From positions 1 to 39,818 of the forward strand of contig CAJTQA010000030.1 of the NCBI GenBank assembly GCA_910578455.1: a DNA stretch of 39,818 nt. Direction: 5' to 3'. Both the position numbers and the translations under genes were made by a program. Under the pieces are notes generated by a model. It saw nothing but the letters and a program-made list of their open reading frames with translations. It was not told where the DNA came from and did no database searches. The stretch comes from an uncultured Dorea sp. Lineage in GTDB: Bacteria; Bacillota; Clostridia; Lachnospirales; Lachnospiraceae. Shown piece after piece: positions 8,038 through 15,782 of this stretch; position 1 is the first letter of the stretch; each line of letters opens with the position of its first letter.

Positions 8038-8133
8038 ATGATGTTGTTCGGAAAAGTTGGCATTGATTTCGGCTCCAAACAAGTTTATACCACGAAACAT
8101 TGTGCGGAGCCTTTTCGGAAAGTTGATCTATAA
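8038..8133 (+). CDS. Leader peptide of the MATE attenuator (31 aa, KHCAE motif)
   Basis: Two successive ATG codons follow AGAGGTGAG. The 31-codon frame from the first ends VYTTKHCAEPFRKVDL and then TAA. It shares KHCAE, encoded by nearly identical DNA (AAACATTGTGCRGAG), and exact length with the ABC-F leader, while the N-terminal halves differ. Placement before two terminators implies translation-dependent attenuation of the efflux gene. Confidence 0.7.
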   Translation: MMLFGKVGIDFGSKQVYTTKHCAEPFRKVDL

Positions 8134-8214
8134 ACGGGGAGGCCGAGGTAGATATAGGCTGCCTTTGGTTTTTGTACCCTTTTAACGGATCAAAAATAAA
8201 AGATTGACTGTTTA

Positions 8215-8246
8215 GGCCACAGACAATGTTTTGTTTGTGGCCTTTT
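8215..8246 (+). terminator. First attenuator terminator of the MATE cassette
   Basis: GGCCACAGACA (8215-8225) pairs with TGTTTGTGGCC (8232-8242), followed by TTTT. The central GACAATGTTTTGT and the following GCCTTTTGTT are shared with the terminator at 5812, showing common ancestry. Confidence 0.85.
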
Positions 8247-8274
8247 GTTATGCCCATTTTAGGGCAACTATGCA

Positions 8275-8308
8275 GAGGGCGCACGGTTTTGTGTGTCCTC
8301 TTTTTTTT
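8275..8308 (+). terminator. Second attenuator terminator of the MATE cassette
   Basis: GAGGGCGCAC (8275-8284) pairs with GTGTGTCCTC (8291-8300) with two wobble pairs, then eight T. It ends 15 bp before the MATE start codon, so the ribosome binding site AAGGGG is placed directly after the T run. Confidence 0.85.
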
Positions 8309-8323
8309 GAAAGGGGAATTGAT

Positions 8324-9688
8324 ATGACCGAGGAACAAAATCTATTAAGTGGGAGCGTACCAAAGAAATTGGCTGCTTTTGCGTTCCCGCTGCTTCTGGC
8401 AAATATCCTGCAATCATTCTACAACGTAGTGGATATGTTGGTAGTCGGACAAATTGTAGGTGATACGGGACTGGCAGCCATCAATAACGCATCGAAGCTA
8501 TGCTATATTATTAACTCCATTTGTATTGGAATGACAATGGGAGGAGCTGTCTTGATTGCCCAATACAAAGGAGCAAATGATAAAAAAGGACAAGCTGAAA
8601 CTTTCCAAACACTGGCTATACTTTCTTTTGTGTCTGCTCTGCTTGTAACTGTTATCGGTTTGATATTTTACCAGCCGCTTTTTCGGGTATTAAATGTTCC
8701 GGCAGACGCATATCAAGATGCCTGCGATTACATGAAAATCATTTGCTGGGGAACAATATTTGTCTTTGGATATAACGCTGTGTGTTCTGTACTCAAAGGC
8801 TTAGGTGACTCCAAATCTCCTCTTTATTTCGTAGGGATCGCCACGATCATCAATATTGTTTTGGACATTTTACTGGTAGGCCCTTTTGGAATGGGAACGG
8901 CCGGGGCTGCTTATGCCACTATCACAGCACAGGGAATTTCTTTCGTGATTTCTATTTTCTATTTAAGAAAGCATAAAGTATTTTTCTCCGCTAATGTTCA
9001 CAAGAAATTTGCATTGCATATGGATAAACTGGTTTCCATCCTTAAAGTTGGGCTGCCTACCGCAATTCAAATGGTAGTAGTAAACACGGCCTATCTGCTT
9101 GTAACAGGTATGCTAAATCAATTTGGTACTTCTGTATCTGCTGCTTCTGGTGTCGGATTGCAGATCAATACCTTTGCCGGTATGCCCTGTTGGGCTATCG
9201 GACAAGCGGTTACAGCGATGGTAGGCCAGTGCATGGGTGCCGGAGAGATAAAACGAGCGCGGAAAGTAGTTAAAATCGGTTTGCTGCTGAATATTTCTGT
9301 AACCCTCGTTGTTGTAATTGTCGTTCAGGTTTTTGCCGAACAACTGATCCTGCTTTTTGGCAGTACCAGTGCAGAAGTAATCAATGACGGAGTGTATTAT
9401 CTGCGGGTTTGCTGTGGTGTCAATAGCCTAATTTACGCTGCCATGTATACGTTGGACTCTTTTGCGATTGGGGTAGGTGTTGCAAATATTGCTATGCTCA
9501 ATGCGCTGCTGGATGCGGTAATTGTACGTCTGCCGGTGAGCTGGCTTCTTGCCTTTACACTAAGTATGGGCTTTCCGGGTATTTATTATGGACAGGCCCT
9601 TTCTCCGATTCTACCTGCGATTGTAGGATTTTTCTATTTTCAAGGTAAAGGTTGGGAGAAGAAAACACTTATTCATGATAAAAGATAA
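8324..9688 (+). CDS. MATE-family multidrug efflux transporter
   Basis: The 454-aa polytopic membrane protein has about twelve hydrophobic segments in two similar halves, as in the NorM/DinF-type MATE exporters. The N-terminal PLLLANILQSFYNVVDMLVV and QIVGDTGLAAI are typical MATE helix 1-2 signatures. These transporters use Na+ or H+ gradients to expel cationic drugs. ATG 8324 is preceded by AAGGGG at good spacing. Its own promoter, leader and terminators upstream indicate inducible control independent of the ABC-F gene. Substrate is not predictable. Confidence 0.9.
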   Translation: MTEEQNLLSGSVPKKLAAFAFPLLLANILQSFYNVVDMLVVGQIVGDTGLAAINNASKLCYIINSICIGMTMGGAVLIAQYKGANDKKGQAETFQTLAILSFVSALLVTVIGLIFYQPLFRVLNVPADAYQDACDYMKIICWGTIFVFGYNAVCSVLKGLGDSKSPLYFVGIATIINIVLDILLVGPFGMGTAGAAYATITAQGISFVISIFYLRKHKVFFSANVHKKFALHMDKLVSILKVGLPTAIQMVVVNTAYLLVTGMLNQFGTSVSAASGVGLQINTFAGMPCWAIGQAVTAMVGQCMGAGEIKRARKVVKIGLLLNISVTLVVVIVVQVFAEQLILLFGSTSAEVINDGVYYLRVCCGVNSLIYAAMYTLDSFAIGVGVANIAMLNALLDAVIVRLPVSWLLAFTLSMGFPGIYYGQALSPILPAIVGFFYFQGKGWEKKTLIHDKR

Positions 9689-9742
9689 GAACAAAATTCT
9701 TTTTTCAAGTTGCGGTGAAATCAGCGATTTTACTTTTACAGC

Positions 9743-9800
9743 AAGGTGGGCCAACTACCTGCCAAAGTGGGCCAGTCTGCCTTGTGTGGATTGGCCCATT
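9743..9800 (+). repeat. 58-bp tail repeat, copy 2 (after the MATE gene)
   Basis: 83% identical to 7790-7847. It begins 54 bp after the MATE stop. Internal TGGGCCAA and TTGGCCCA could pair, so it may fold when transcribed; in copy 1 this pairing is imperfect. The next 180 bp to the sigma-like gene contain no gene I can support. Confidence 0.85.
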
Positions 9801-9982
9801 TTGTATAAGGGGGAAAATTGTATGTGCAGCTCCTAACCAGCATTTTGATGGACTCATCCATTCAAAAAATTTTTTCAAATTATTTTTCAAAAACTTTCCG
9901 GTTTGTACCCCTGAGATGTGTTCTGGTTATGTGAGGAGGCGAAAAACAACCAGCTCAAATCTGCAAAAAGGAGGGATGTGGC

Positions 9983-10408
9983 ATGATGTCTCCCTCTGAC
10001 TATGAAAAACGGATTGTTGCCATGGTGGATTCCTTTACCAAGACAGTAGCCCGGAATTTCAGCAGAAATCTCAAACGGGCAAAGGCAAACCGGAAGAAGC
10101 ATTTTTCCGATGAATCGATAGACTATCTTCTTGAACTTTTAAGCCACGACGACAGGTACCCGTCTGACCATTTTGTGCTTTATGCGGACGAGCTATCCTG
10201 CGTGGTTCACAGCGAAACTTTATATAAAGCACTTTGCTCCCTGCCGGAGAAGCAGCAGAAGGTCTTACTCTTTGACTTCTGGGGAGCCCTCCCGGATGGG
10301 GAAATTGCAGCCAGAATGGAGGTGACGACTCGCACTGTCTACAACCTAAGACAGCGCGCATTTAAGGCAATCAAAACTTTCTATGAGCAAGGAAGCTCAG
10401 AGCCATGA
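9983..10408 (+). CDS. Sigma-70-like regulator of Tn916 Orf7 type
   Basis: This 141-aa protein has a C-terminal sigma region 4 helix-turn-helix (LPEKQQKVLLFDFWGALPDG, then IAARMEVTTRTVYNLRQRAF, about residues 88-130). Size and placement just before a small Orf8-like gene match the orf7/orf8 pair of Tn916-family elements, where the products activate element transcription. ATG 9983 follows AAAGGAGGG; ATG 9986 is an alternative. It overlaps the next gene by 26 bp, suggesting coupled translation. Confidence 0.8.
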   Translation: MMSPSDYEKRIVAMVDSFTKTVARNFSRNLKRAKANRKKHFSDESIDYLLELLSHDDRYPSDHFVLYADELSCVVHSETLYKALCSLPEKQQKVLLFDFWGALPDGEIAARMEVTTRTVYNLRQRAFKAIKTFYEQGSSEP

Positions 10409-10625
10409 ATTAACCTATGACCTAATCAAGCGAGCGGTTCACGGCGACCAGGAGGCAATCGAAGCATATCTCCTGCATTATGATAGCTATATCAATTCTC
10501 TGGTGATGTATGACGAAGTCGGCCCGGACGGCCAACTACATTCCTACATTGATGAGGACATGAAGATACAAGTACAGATGAAGATCGTGGACGCATTACA
10601 GAACAAATGGAGGAAACTCATATGA
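10383..10625 (+). CDS. Helix-turn-helix domain protein of Tn916 Orf8 type
   Basis: This 80-aa protein contains the pattern AVHGDQEAIEAYLLHYDSYI seen in small Orf8-like conjugative-element proteins that partner sigma-like Orf7. It overlaps the preceding gene by 26 bp and the following DUF3825 gene by 4 bp (ATGA), so the three form one translationally coupled unit. No independent ribosome binding site is visible. Confidence 0.75.
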   Translation: MSKEAQSHELTYDLIKRAVHGDQEAIEAYLLHYDSYINSLVMYDEVGPDGQLHSYIDEDMKIQVQMKIVDALQNKWRKLI

Positions 10626-10740
10626 TACTCATGCCGGATTTATTTTCCTTCGCCTACGTCCCGAACTGGTACTCCCAGCTTGATATGCTGGCGGAGATGG
10701 CCCTGCCGGAACCGTGGCGATTTAAAAACCCTATATACTT

Positions 10741-10758
10741 AGTGTCTGCTGATTAAGT
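10741..10758 (+). repeat. Left terminal inverted repeat of the IS
   Basis: AGTGTCTGCTGATTAAGT, directly after target duplication ACTT. It is identical over 18 bp to the complement of the right end. Confidence 0.95.
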
Positions 10759-10886
10759 GAAAATCCATTGATTTCACTGACTTTTACAGCATTTTATGAT
10801 AAAATAAATGCAAGGTTTTTAGCAAAACCACTTCATTTTTCTTGCAGTTTTCATAGAAGACTACCTGCATAAAGGAGCAAAAAAGC

Positions 10887-12323
10887 ATGTACAAACGGTC
10901 GGATACTTCACAGCACACTTTCCTTGATTTCAACCAGCCCCTGGGCCTGCATATGGATCCGGCAAACCGCTGGGTCAGGATGGCAGACAGAATCCCGTGG
11001 GACGAGTTTGAGCGCAGGTATGCAGGGCTGTTTGAAAGCGGTACCGGAAACCCGGCCAAGCCGCTGCGCCTTGCACTGGGCTGCCTGATCATCCAGGCCC
11101 GGTACCAGTATCCGGACAGGGAGCTGGTAGAACAGCTGAAAGAGAACCCATACTACCAATACTTCATAGGCCTTCCCGGGTATCAGGAGAAAGCGCCGAT
11201 AGATGCCAGTACCCTGGTGCTCTTCCGCAGACGCCTTACAGCGGACATCCTACGGGAGGCCAACGAGTACCTTCTTGAGAGACAGGACGGGGAAGAGGGA
11301 CAGGATGACGGCCCGCCTGCCTCCGGCGGCAGTGGGGGCACCGGGGAGGAGGCGAACAGCGGGACGCTGATACTGGACGCCACATGCTCCCCTGTGAACA
11401 TCCGTTATCCCCAGGACTTCGACCTCCTGAATGAGGCAAGGGAGAAGCTTGAGGCAACCATCATCCGTTACTGCAAGGGCCATGGCCTGCCACGCCCGAG
11501 GATGTACCGCCGCCAGGCAAGGAAGGACTACCTGGCACTGGCGAAGATGAAGAAGCGCAGCACGAAGAAGATACGGGCAGCCATCCGCAGGCAGCTCTCC
11601 TATGTGCGCGGGGACCTCAGATACGTAGGCGGCCTGAAGGAGAAGGGATATGTGCCAAAAGAAAAGGAAGCACAGCTGCTGGGGACGATTGAAAAAGTAT
11701 ATGAGCAGCAGGAGTACATGTACAGGAACAGGACACATTCGGTGGCAGACCGGATCGTGAGCATCAGCCAGCCCTGGATCAGGCCAATCGTCAGGGGCAA
11801 GGCGAAGACGCCTGTAGAGTTTGGGGCCAAACTGGACCTGAGCATCGATGGATCCGGCTATGGGAGGATTGAAAAGATATCCTTTGATGCCTACAACGAG
11901 TGCGGCTCCCTGGAAGATGCCGCAGAGCGCTACAGGAAGCGCACCGGGCACTATCCGATGAGGATCCTTGCGGACCAGATCTACCGGACAAGGGACAACC
12001 GCAGGTTCTGCAAGGAGCGCGGGATCCGCCTGTCCGGGCCGAAGCTGGGCAGACCCAGTGAGACGGCAAAGCAGGACAAAAAGAAAGAATATCAGGACAA
12101 TGTAGACAGGATCGGAGTGGAACGGGCATTCAGCTTATGCAAGAGATGCTATGGGATGGGGCTTATTGTGACCAAGCTGGAAGAGACCCAATTGACATCG
12201 ATTGCGCTGTCTGTATTCGTGATGAATCTTTTCAAGATTCAGAAACGAATACTTTCTGCCATTTTGTGCGTGTATCGACTTTTGGATAATAAATATACAT
12301 TTTACAGAATCCCTTGCATTTAA
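10887..12323 (+). CDS. IS1182-family DDE transposase
   Basis: This 478-aa protein has an N-terminal DUF772-like domain (residues about 35-120, LRLALGCLIIQARYQYPDRE) and a DDE catalytic domain. Candidate acidic residues lie in TLILDATCSP (first D), RILADQIYRT (second D) and VERAFSLCKRCYG (E). AAGGAG precedes ATG 10887, and the frame is complete to 17 bp... just before the right inverted repeat. A Gly/Pro-rich stretch at about 130-155 (DDGPPASGGSGGTGEEANSG) is a variable loop. It looks intact and probably active. Confidence 0.92.
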   Translation: MYKRSDTSQHTFLDFNQPLGLHMDPANRWVRMADRIPWDEFERRYAGLFESGTGNPAKPLRLALGCLIIQARYQYPDRELVEQLKENPYYQYFIGLPGYQEKAPIDASTLVLFRRRLTADILREANEYLLERQDGEEGQDDGPPASGGSGGTGEEANSGTLILDATCSPVNIRYPQDFDLLNEAREKLEATIIRYCKGHGLPRPRMYRRQARKDYLALAKMKKRSTKKIRAAIRRQLSYVRGDLRYVGGLKEKGYVPKEKEAQLLGTIEKVYEQQEYMYRNRTHSVADRIVSISQPWIRPIVRGKAKTPVEFGAKLDLSIDGSGYGRIEKISFDAYNECGSLEDAAERYRKRTGHYPMRILADQIYRTRDNRRFCKERGIRLSGPKLGRPSETAKQDKKKEYQDNVDRIGVERAFSLCKRCYGMGLIVTKLEETQLTSIALSVFVMNLFKIQKRILSAILCVYRLLDNKYTFYRIPCI

Positions 12324-12327
12324 CCAG

Positions 12328-12345
12328 ACTTAATCAGCAGACACT
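12328..12345 (-). repeat. Right terminal inverted repeat of the IS
   Basis: The exact complement of the left 18-bp end, followed by ACTT (12346-12349), the second copy of the target duplication. Confidence 0.95.
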
Positions 12346-13109
12346 ACTTAACGAAAAATCCAGATACTCCGATTTTGGAGCGATATATTCATGCGATCTT
12401 TAAAAAACAACTGATTGACTACAAGGAAGAACGGATACCCAGCAATGCAGCAAAATTCTTCCATATAGAAAATGAGTTTTGTTGTTTCCATACGGGCCTT
12501 TACACCAAGAGATATAAGGCGATCTATGCCTGTTTCGACCGGAATAAAAAGAAGGACTCTATGTTGGAATGGTATTTCAGGGGCTTTGCGGATGAACTTT
12601 CTCCGCTACTCCGGCACATTTCACCATTGCCAGAGAAGCCCAGCTACTATATGACGCAATATGGCGTCAATTATAACCCGGAATGGCCGATCCGCGTCAA
12701 CGTGGATCATATCCTTGGCGATGAGGAAAACCTTTCCCGTATCCCGGCAGAAATCCGCGAAGCGCAAAACCTGCCCCTGCTTTTGGAAACGGCAGTTGAG
12801 TTGGCGCGGCGGAAGGCTGTGGTGGAACCGAGTATTGTGGTCCCACAGGGGTATCAGGGCCGGGTGCAATACTTGCTGCCGATCTGCCTGACCGATATGG
12901 AGCAGCCAGACCTTGCCATGACCCTCACGATCATGGACGGGTATTACTTGGGGAACACCTGCCTCACCTTAGAAATGGCGTACCTCAACGCGCGGCTTCT
13001 TTCCAGACCGGTGGCGCATTGGCTCACGGACATTGTGGAATAGCTGCGCACAGATCGCAGGCTCGCTCCCCGGTAGCCGGATCGGCTCTGGCGGAAAGGA
13101 GTGACCGGT

Positions 13110-13316
13110 TTGCGTCAAAGCAAGAAGGAGGTTGAACAGGATGACATAAGAGACAAAATGCGTCCGGTATACTGCCCGAAATGCGGGTGGAAACTGCTGG
13201 ACGCGGTAAAGGGTACAAAGACATTGATTAAGATCCCCCACAAGGGCCGGTATCCCGATTTATATGTGAAGTGTGGGCACTGCGGCGCGGAGGTTGGGAT
13301 CATCAAAACTGAATAG
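13110..13316 (+). CDS. Small zinc-ribbon protein
   Basis: This protein of about 68 aa has two CxxC pairs, CPKCG and CGHCG, about 36 residues apart, forming a probable zinc ribbon. AAAGGAG at 13095-13101 best fits a TTG start at 13110; a GTG at 13101 overlaps that site. Small cysteine-rich proteins are common at this place next to DUF3825 genes in conjugative elements. Nucleic-acid binding is likely but not shown. Confidence 0.6.
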   Translation: MRQSKKEVEQDDIRDKMRPVYCPKCGWKLLDAVKGTKTLIKIPHKGRYPDLYVKCGHCGAEVGIIKTE

Positions 13317-13537
13317 CTACCACCGAATGTTCCGGGCTGGTTCCGGGACTTACCGGATAGCTGCGGCAATACGACAGCCCCCATAAGGAATGTATATGAC
13401 GGGCGGGCAACGGACAGCGAAGCCGGGAAACCGGTGCGGCGTTTGTCTGAGCATGATGCACGAAGGGGTGATTTCATTCCATCATCTGTGGTTGCCCCTT
13501 CATCACGCTGTCTTGAAAGAAAGACAGATGGGATATT

Positions 13538-13584
13538 GAGCCTGGCAAGCGGCACTTTTGTGCTGCTTGTCAGGCTCTTTTTTT
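13538..13584 (+). terminator. Strong intrinsic terminator before the phage early genes
   Basis: An 18-bp stem (13538-13555 with 13560-13577), including two wobble pairs, has a TTTT loop and is followed by TTTTTTT. It separates the conjugative-element fragment from the prophage. The roughly 220 bp before it (13317-13537) hold no gene I can support. Confidence 0.88.
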
Positions 13585-13636
13585 CGTTTTAGCGGCAAAG
13601 GTGCCGCCTGCCGGGCTCCGAAAGGAGAACGGCAAA

Positions 13637-14023
13637 TTGAAAATCAATTACACATTTGCAAATGGTGAGACCTCAGATGTAGAGGTCAATGAGGAAATCG
13701 GAAACTTGATTCTGGATTCCAGGCGGGAGGAAAGCAATCAGGATCGGAAAGAGCGGTACCATTGCTATTCCCTGGATGCGGCGGAATATGAAGGCGCGGA
13801 TTATGCGGACGGCAGTACGCCGGAGACAGAACTTTTCCGGCAGCTTGAAAACCAGCGGATCAAAGAGGCGTTTGGGCAGCTCTCGGAGGTACAGCGGCGC
13901 AGGCTGCTGATGCTGGCCGAAGGGGTATCCCTCCGGGAGATTGCCCGCCGGGAGGGCAAGGACATTAAGACTATACGGGAATCCATCGAGGGAGCCAGGA
14001 AAAAGTTTTTGAAATTTTTCTGA
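13637..14023 (+). CDS. Phage sigma-70-like transcription regulator
   Basis: This 128-aa protein has a C-terminal sigma region 4-like helix-turn-helix (LMLAEGVSLREIARREGKDI, KTIRESIEGARKKF). The acidic N-terminal half is unassigned. A TTG start at 13637 is chosen because AAAGGAG lies 9 nt upstream; the longer frame from GTG 13601 has no site. It heads the phage early operon and may drive it. Confidence 0.72.
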   Translation: MKINYTFANGETSDVEVNEEIGNLILDSRREESNQDRKERYHCYSLDAAEYEGADYADGSTPETELFRQLENQRIKEAFGQLSEVQRRRLLMLAEGVSLREIARREGKDIKTIRESIEGARKKFLKFF

Positions 14024-14062
14024 GACATCCCCCCTCAAACCGTGCTTCAAATCTCCGTATGT

Positions 14063-14089
14063 TGAAGGACATCCCGATACCGTCCTTCA
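14063..14089 (+). promoter_or_regulatory. Short hairpin in the leader before the 66-aa gene
   Basis: TGAAGGAC (14063-14070) and GTCCTTCA (14082-14089) form a perfect 8-bp stem with an 11-nt loop. It has no T tract, so it is not a terminator. It lies 18 bp before the start codon and may affect translation. Confidence 0.4.
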
Positions 14090-14107
14090 GAAAGCAGAGG
14101 TGATGAG

Positions 14108-14308
14108 ATGAAACACACATTGCAGATCCGTGTTTCAAAAAAGCCCGTGAACAGCGGCGCGGTCAGTGTGCGGAATGTCTCCGTGCGGGAGCGGTTCATG
14201 CGTTTCCTGCTGGGGGACAAGGTCAGGCTGACGGTCATCGTTCCAGGCAGCACGGTGGAGGAACTGTCCATCCGGGAGGTTGCGGAAGGAGGGCTGGCGC
14301 ATGAGTAA
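14108..14308 (+). CDS. Small phage protein of unknown function (66 aa)
   Basis: AGAGGTGATGAG precedes the ATG. The product is basic at the start and mostly predicted beta strand (MKHTLQIRVSKKPVNSGAVS, then KVRLTVIVPGSTVEELSI). It overlaps the next gene by 8 bp. Its consistent place at the head of a replication module suggests an early role. I recognise no domain. Confidence 0.6.
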   Translation: MKHTLQIRVSKKPVNSGAVSVRNVSVRERFMRFLLGDKVRLTVIVPGSTVEELSIREVAEGGLAHE

Positions 14309-14651
14309 GATGAAACTTCTTCTGGACGTGGTATCCGATCTCCGTTCCCTGGCAGACAGTTTGCAGGCGGTGGCGGACGCTGTCGCACAGGGCGGACAGG
14401 AGCAGCCGGACCAAACCACGGAGGAAAAGCCGACTCAGAAACCGGAAAAGAAAAATGTTGCAAAGCAAGTGGAGAAGGCAGAGCCAAAGCCGCTGACGCT
14501 GGAACAGGTGCGGGCGGCTCTGGCGGAGAAGTCCCGTGCCGGACACACATCGGAAGTAAAGGCGCTCCTGATCAAGCACGGTGCGGATAAGCTGTCGGAC
14601 ATTGACCCGGCGGAGTATCCGGCGCTCCTTGCGGAAGCGGAGGTGCTGTGA
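14301..14651 (+). CDS. Phage early protein of unknown function (116 aa)
   Basis: AAGGAGGG lies 7 nt before ATG 14301. The N-terminus is an amphipathic helix (MKLLLDVVSDLRSLADSLQA) followed by a Gln/Glu/Lys-rich linker. The C-terminal part, VRAALAEKSRAGHTSEVKAL plus LSDIDPAEYPALLAEAE, is a small helical domain seen at the end of several phage proteins. The stop overlaps the next start codon (TGATG). Function unknown. Confidence 0.65.
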   Translation: MSKMKLLLDVVSDLRSLADSLQAVADAVAQGGQEQPDQTTEEKPTQKPEKKNVAKQVEKAEPKPLTLEQVRAALAEKSRAGHTSEVKALLIKHGADKLSDIDPAEYPALLAEAEVL

Positions 14652-15769
14652 TGGGAAAACACGCATTGCTTTCCGCATCCTCCAGCCACCGGTGGCTGAA
14701 TTGCCCGCCTTCCGCAAGGCTTTGCGAGAAGTATGAGGATGCGGGCAGCGAGTATGCCCAGGAAGGGACGGACGCCCACAGCCTGTGTGAATACAAGCTG
14801 AGACAGGCGCTTGGCATGGATGCCGCTGACCCCACGGAGAACCTTTCCTTCTACAACGAGGAAATGGAGCAGTGCGCTTTGGACTATGCGGCCTATGTGC
14901 TGGAACTGGTGGAAGGCGCAAAGAAATCCTGCAAAGACCCGGTGGTGCTGATTGAGCAGCGTCTGGACTTTTCCCGTTTCGTCAAAGACGGCTTCGGAAC
15001 CGGCGACTGCGTCATCATTGCAGACGGTACTCTCGATATTGTGGATTACAAGCATGGGAAAGGCGTGGAGGTGTCTGCGGTAGAAAATCCCCAGATGATG
15101 CTGTATGCCCTGGGCGCTCTGGAATTGTTTGACGGCATCTATGACATTGATACCGTCCGCATGACCATCTTCCAGCCACGCCGGGATAACGTGAGTGTCT
15201 GTGTCATGGCAAAGGATGATCTTTTGCAGTGGGCCTATAACGACTTGACCTATAAGGCGAAACTGGCCTATGAGGGCGGCGGGGAGTTTGCCTGCGGGGA
15301 CTGGTGCCGGTTCTGCAAGGCGAAGGCGGTCTGCCGGAAGAGGGCGGAGTACAACCTGGAACTGGCGAAATACGATTTTGAGATGCCCGACACACTGGAG
15401 GACGCGGAGATCGCTGCCATCCTGGACAAGGCGGATGAACTGGCCGCCTGGGCTGCGGATGTGAAGGAATACGCGCTCCGGCAGGCGCTCAGCGGGACAG
15501 AGTATCCCGGCTACAAGGTGGTGGAGGGGCGCTCCAACCGCCGGTATATCAGCGAGGACGCGGTGGCCGATGCCGTTTCCCAGGCAGGATATGATCCCTA
15601 CGCCAAAAAGGTGCTGGGCCTTACGGAGATGCAGAAGCTCCTGGGTAAAAAGAAGTTTGATGAGCTGCTGGGCGGCCTGATTGAAAAGCCACAGGGCAAG
15701 CCCGTCCTTGTGCCATTGTCCGATAAGCGGCAGCCTATGAATACGGCACAGAATGATTTTAAAGATTGA
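14651..15769 (+). CDS. DUF2800 protein, PD-(D/E)XK nuclease-like with Cys cluster
   Basis: The 372-aa protein starts with HALLSASSSHRWLNCPPSAR, the DUF2800 signature. The nuclease core is visible as FGTGDCVIIADGTLDIVDYK (D...DxK), then a helix with QMMLYALGAL. A Cys-rich block CGDWCRFCKAKAVC follows at about 217-230 and resembles the Fe-S knot of Cas4/AddB-type nucleases. It probably processes phage DNA ends or recombination intermediates together with the DUF2815 protein that follows by 13 bp. ATG 14651 overlaps the previous stop and has GGAGG upstream. Confidence 0.82.
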   Translation: MGKHALLSASSSHRWLNCPPSARLCEKYEDAGSEYAQEGTDAHSLCEYKLRQALGMDAADPTENLSFYNEEMEQCALDYAAYVLELVEGAKKSCKDPVVLIEQRLDFSRFVKDGFGTGDCVIIADGTLDIVDYKHGKGVEVSAVENPQMMLYALGALELFDGIYDIDTVRMTIFQPRRDNVSVCVMAKDDLLQWAYNDLTYKAKLAYEGGGEFACGDWCRFCKAKAVCRKRAEYNLELAKYDFEMPDTLEDAEIAAILDKADELAAWAADVKEYALRQALSGTEYPGYKVVEGRSNRRYISEDAVADAVSQAGYDPYAKKVLGLTEMQKLLGKKKFDELLGGLIEKPQGKPVLVPLSDKRQPMNTAQNDFKD

Positions 15770-15782
15770 GGAGGAAACCAGA

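Larger units (their letters stand above)
10741..12345 (+). mobile_element. IS1182-family insertion sequence, 1605 bp, complete
   Basis: The ends are perfect 18-bp inverted repeats (AGTGTCTGCTGATTAAGT at 10741-10758 and its complement at 12328-12345). ACTT direct repeats flank it (10737-10740 and 12346-12349). One transposase frame fills the interior. The 4-bp target duplication agrees with IS1182-type elements. The interrupted frame is restored exactly on removal, which confirms both boundaries. Confidence 0.95.
10622..13043 (+). pseudogene. DUF3825 gene split by an IS1182-type insertion
   Basis: The 5' part (10622-10740) encodes MILMPDLFSFAYVPNWYSQL and continues to PWRFKNPIYL. The 3' part (12350-13043) starts TKNPDTPILERYIH and continues for about 230 aa. 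Removing the IS and one ACTT copy rejoins them in frame as PWRFKNPIYLTKNPDTPI, giving a 270-aa protein. DUF3825 proteins occur downstream of orf7/orf8-like genes in conjugative elements; their function is unknown. The 3' half has no stop or decay, so the insertion appears recent. As it stands the gene should not make full-length protein. Confidence 0.85.

Noticed and set aside
13317..13537. A riboswitch in the leader before the phage sigma-like gene
   Set aside because: Only a simple strong terminator is evident; no recognisable aptamer core.
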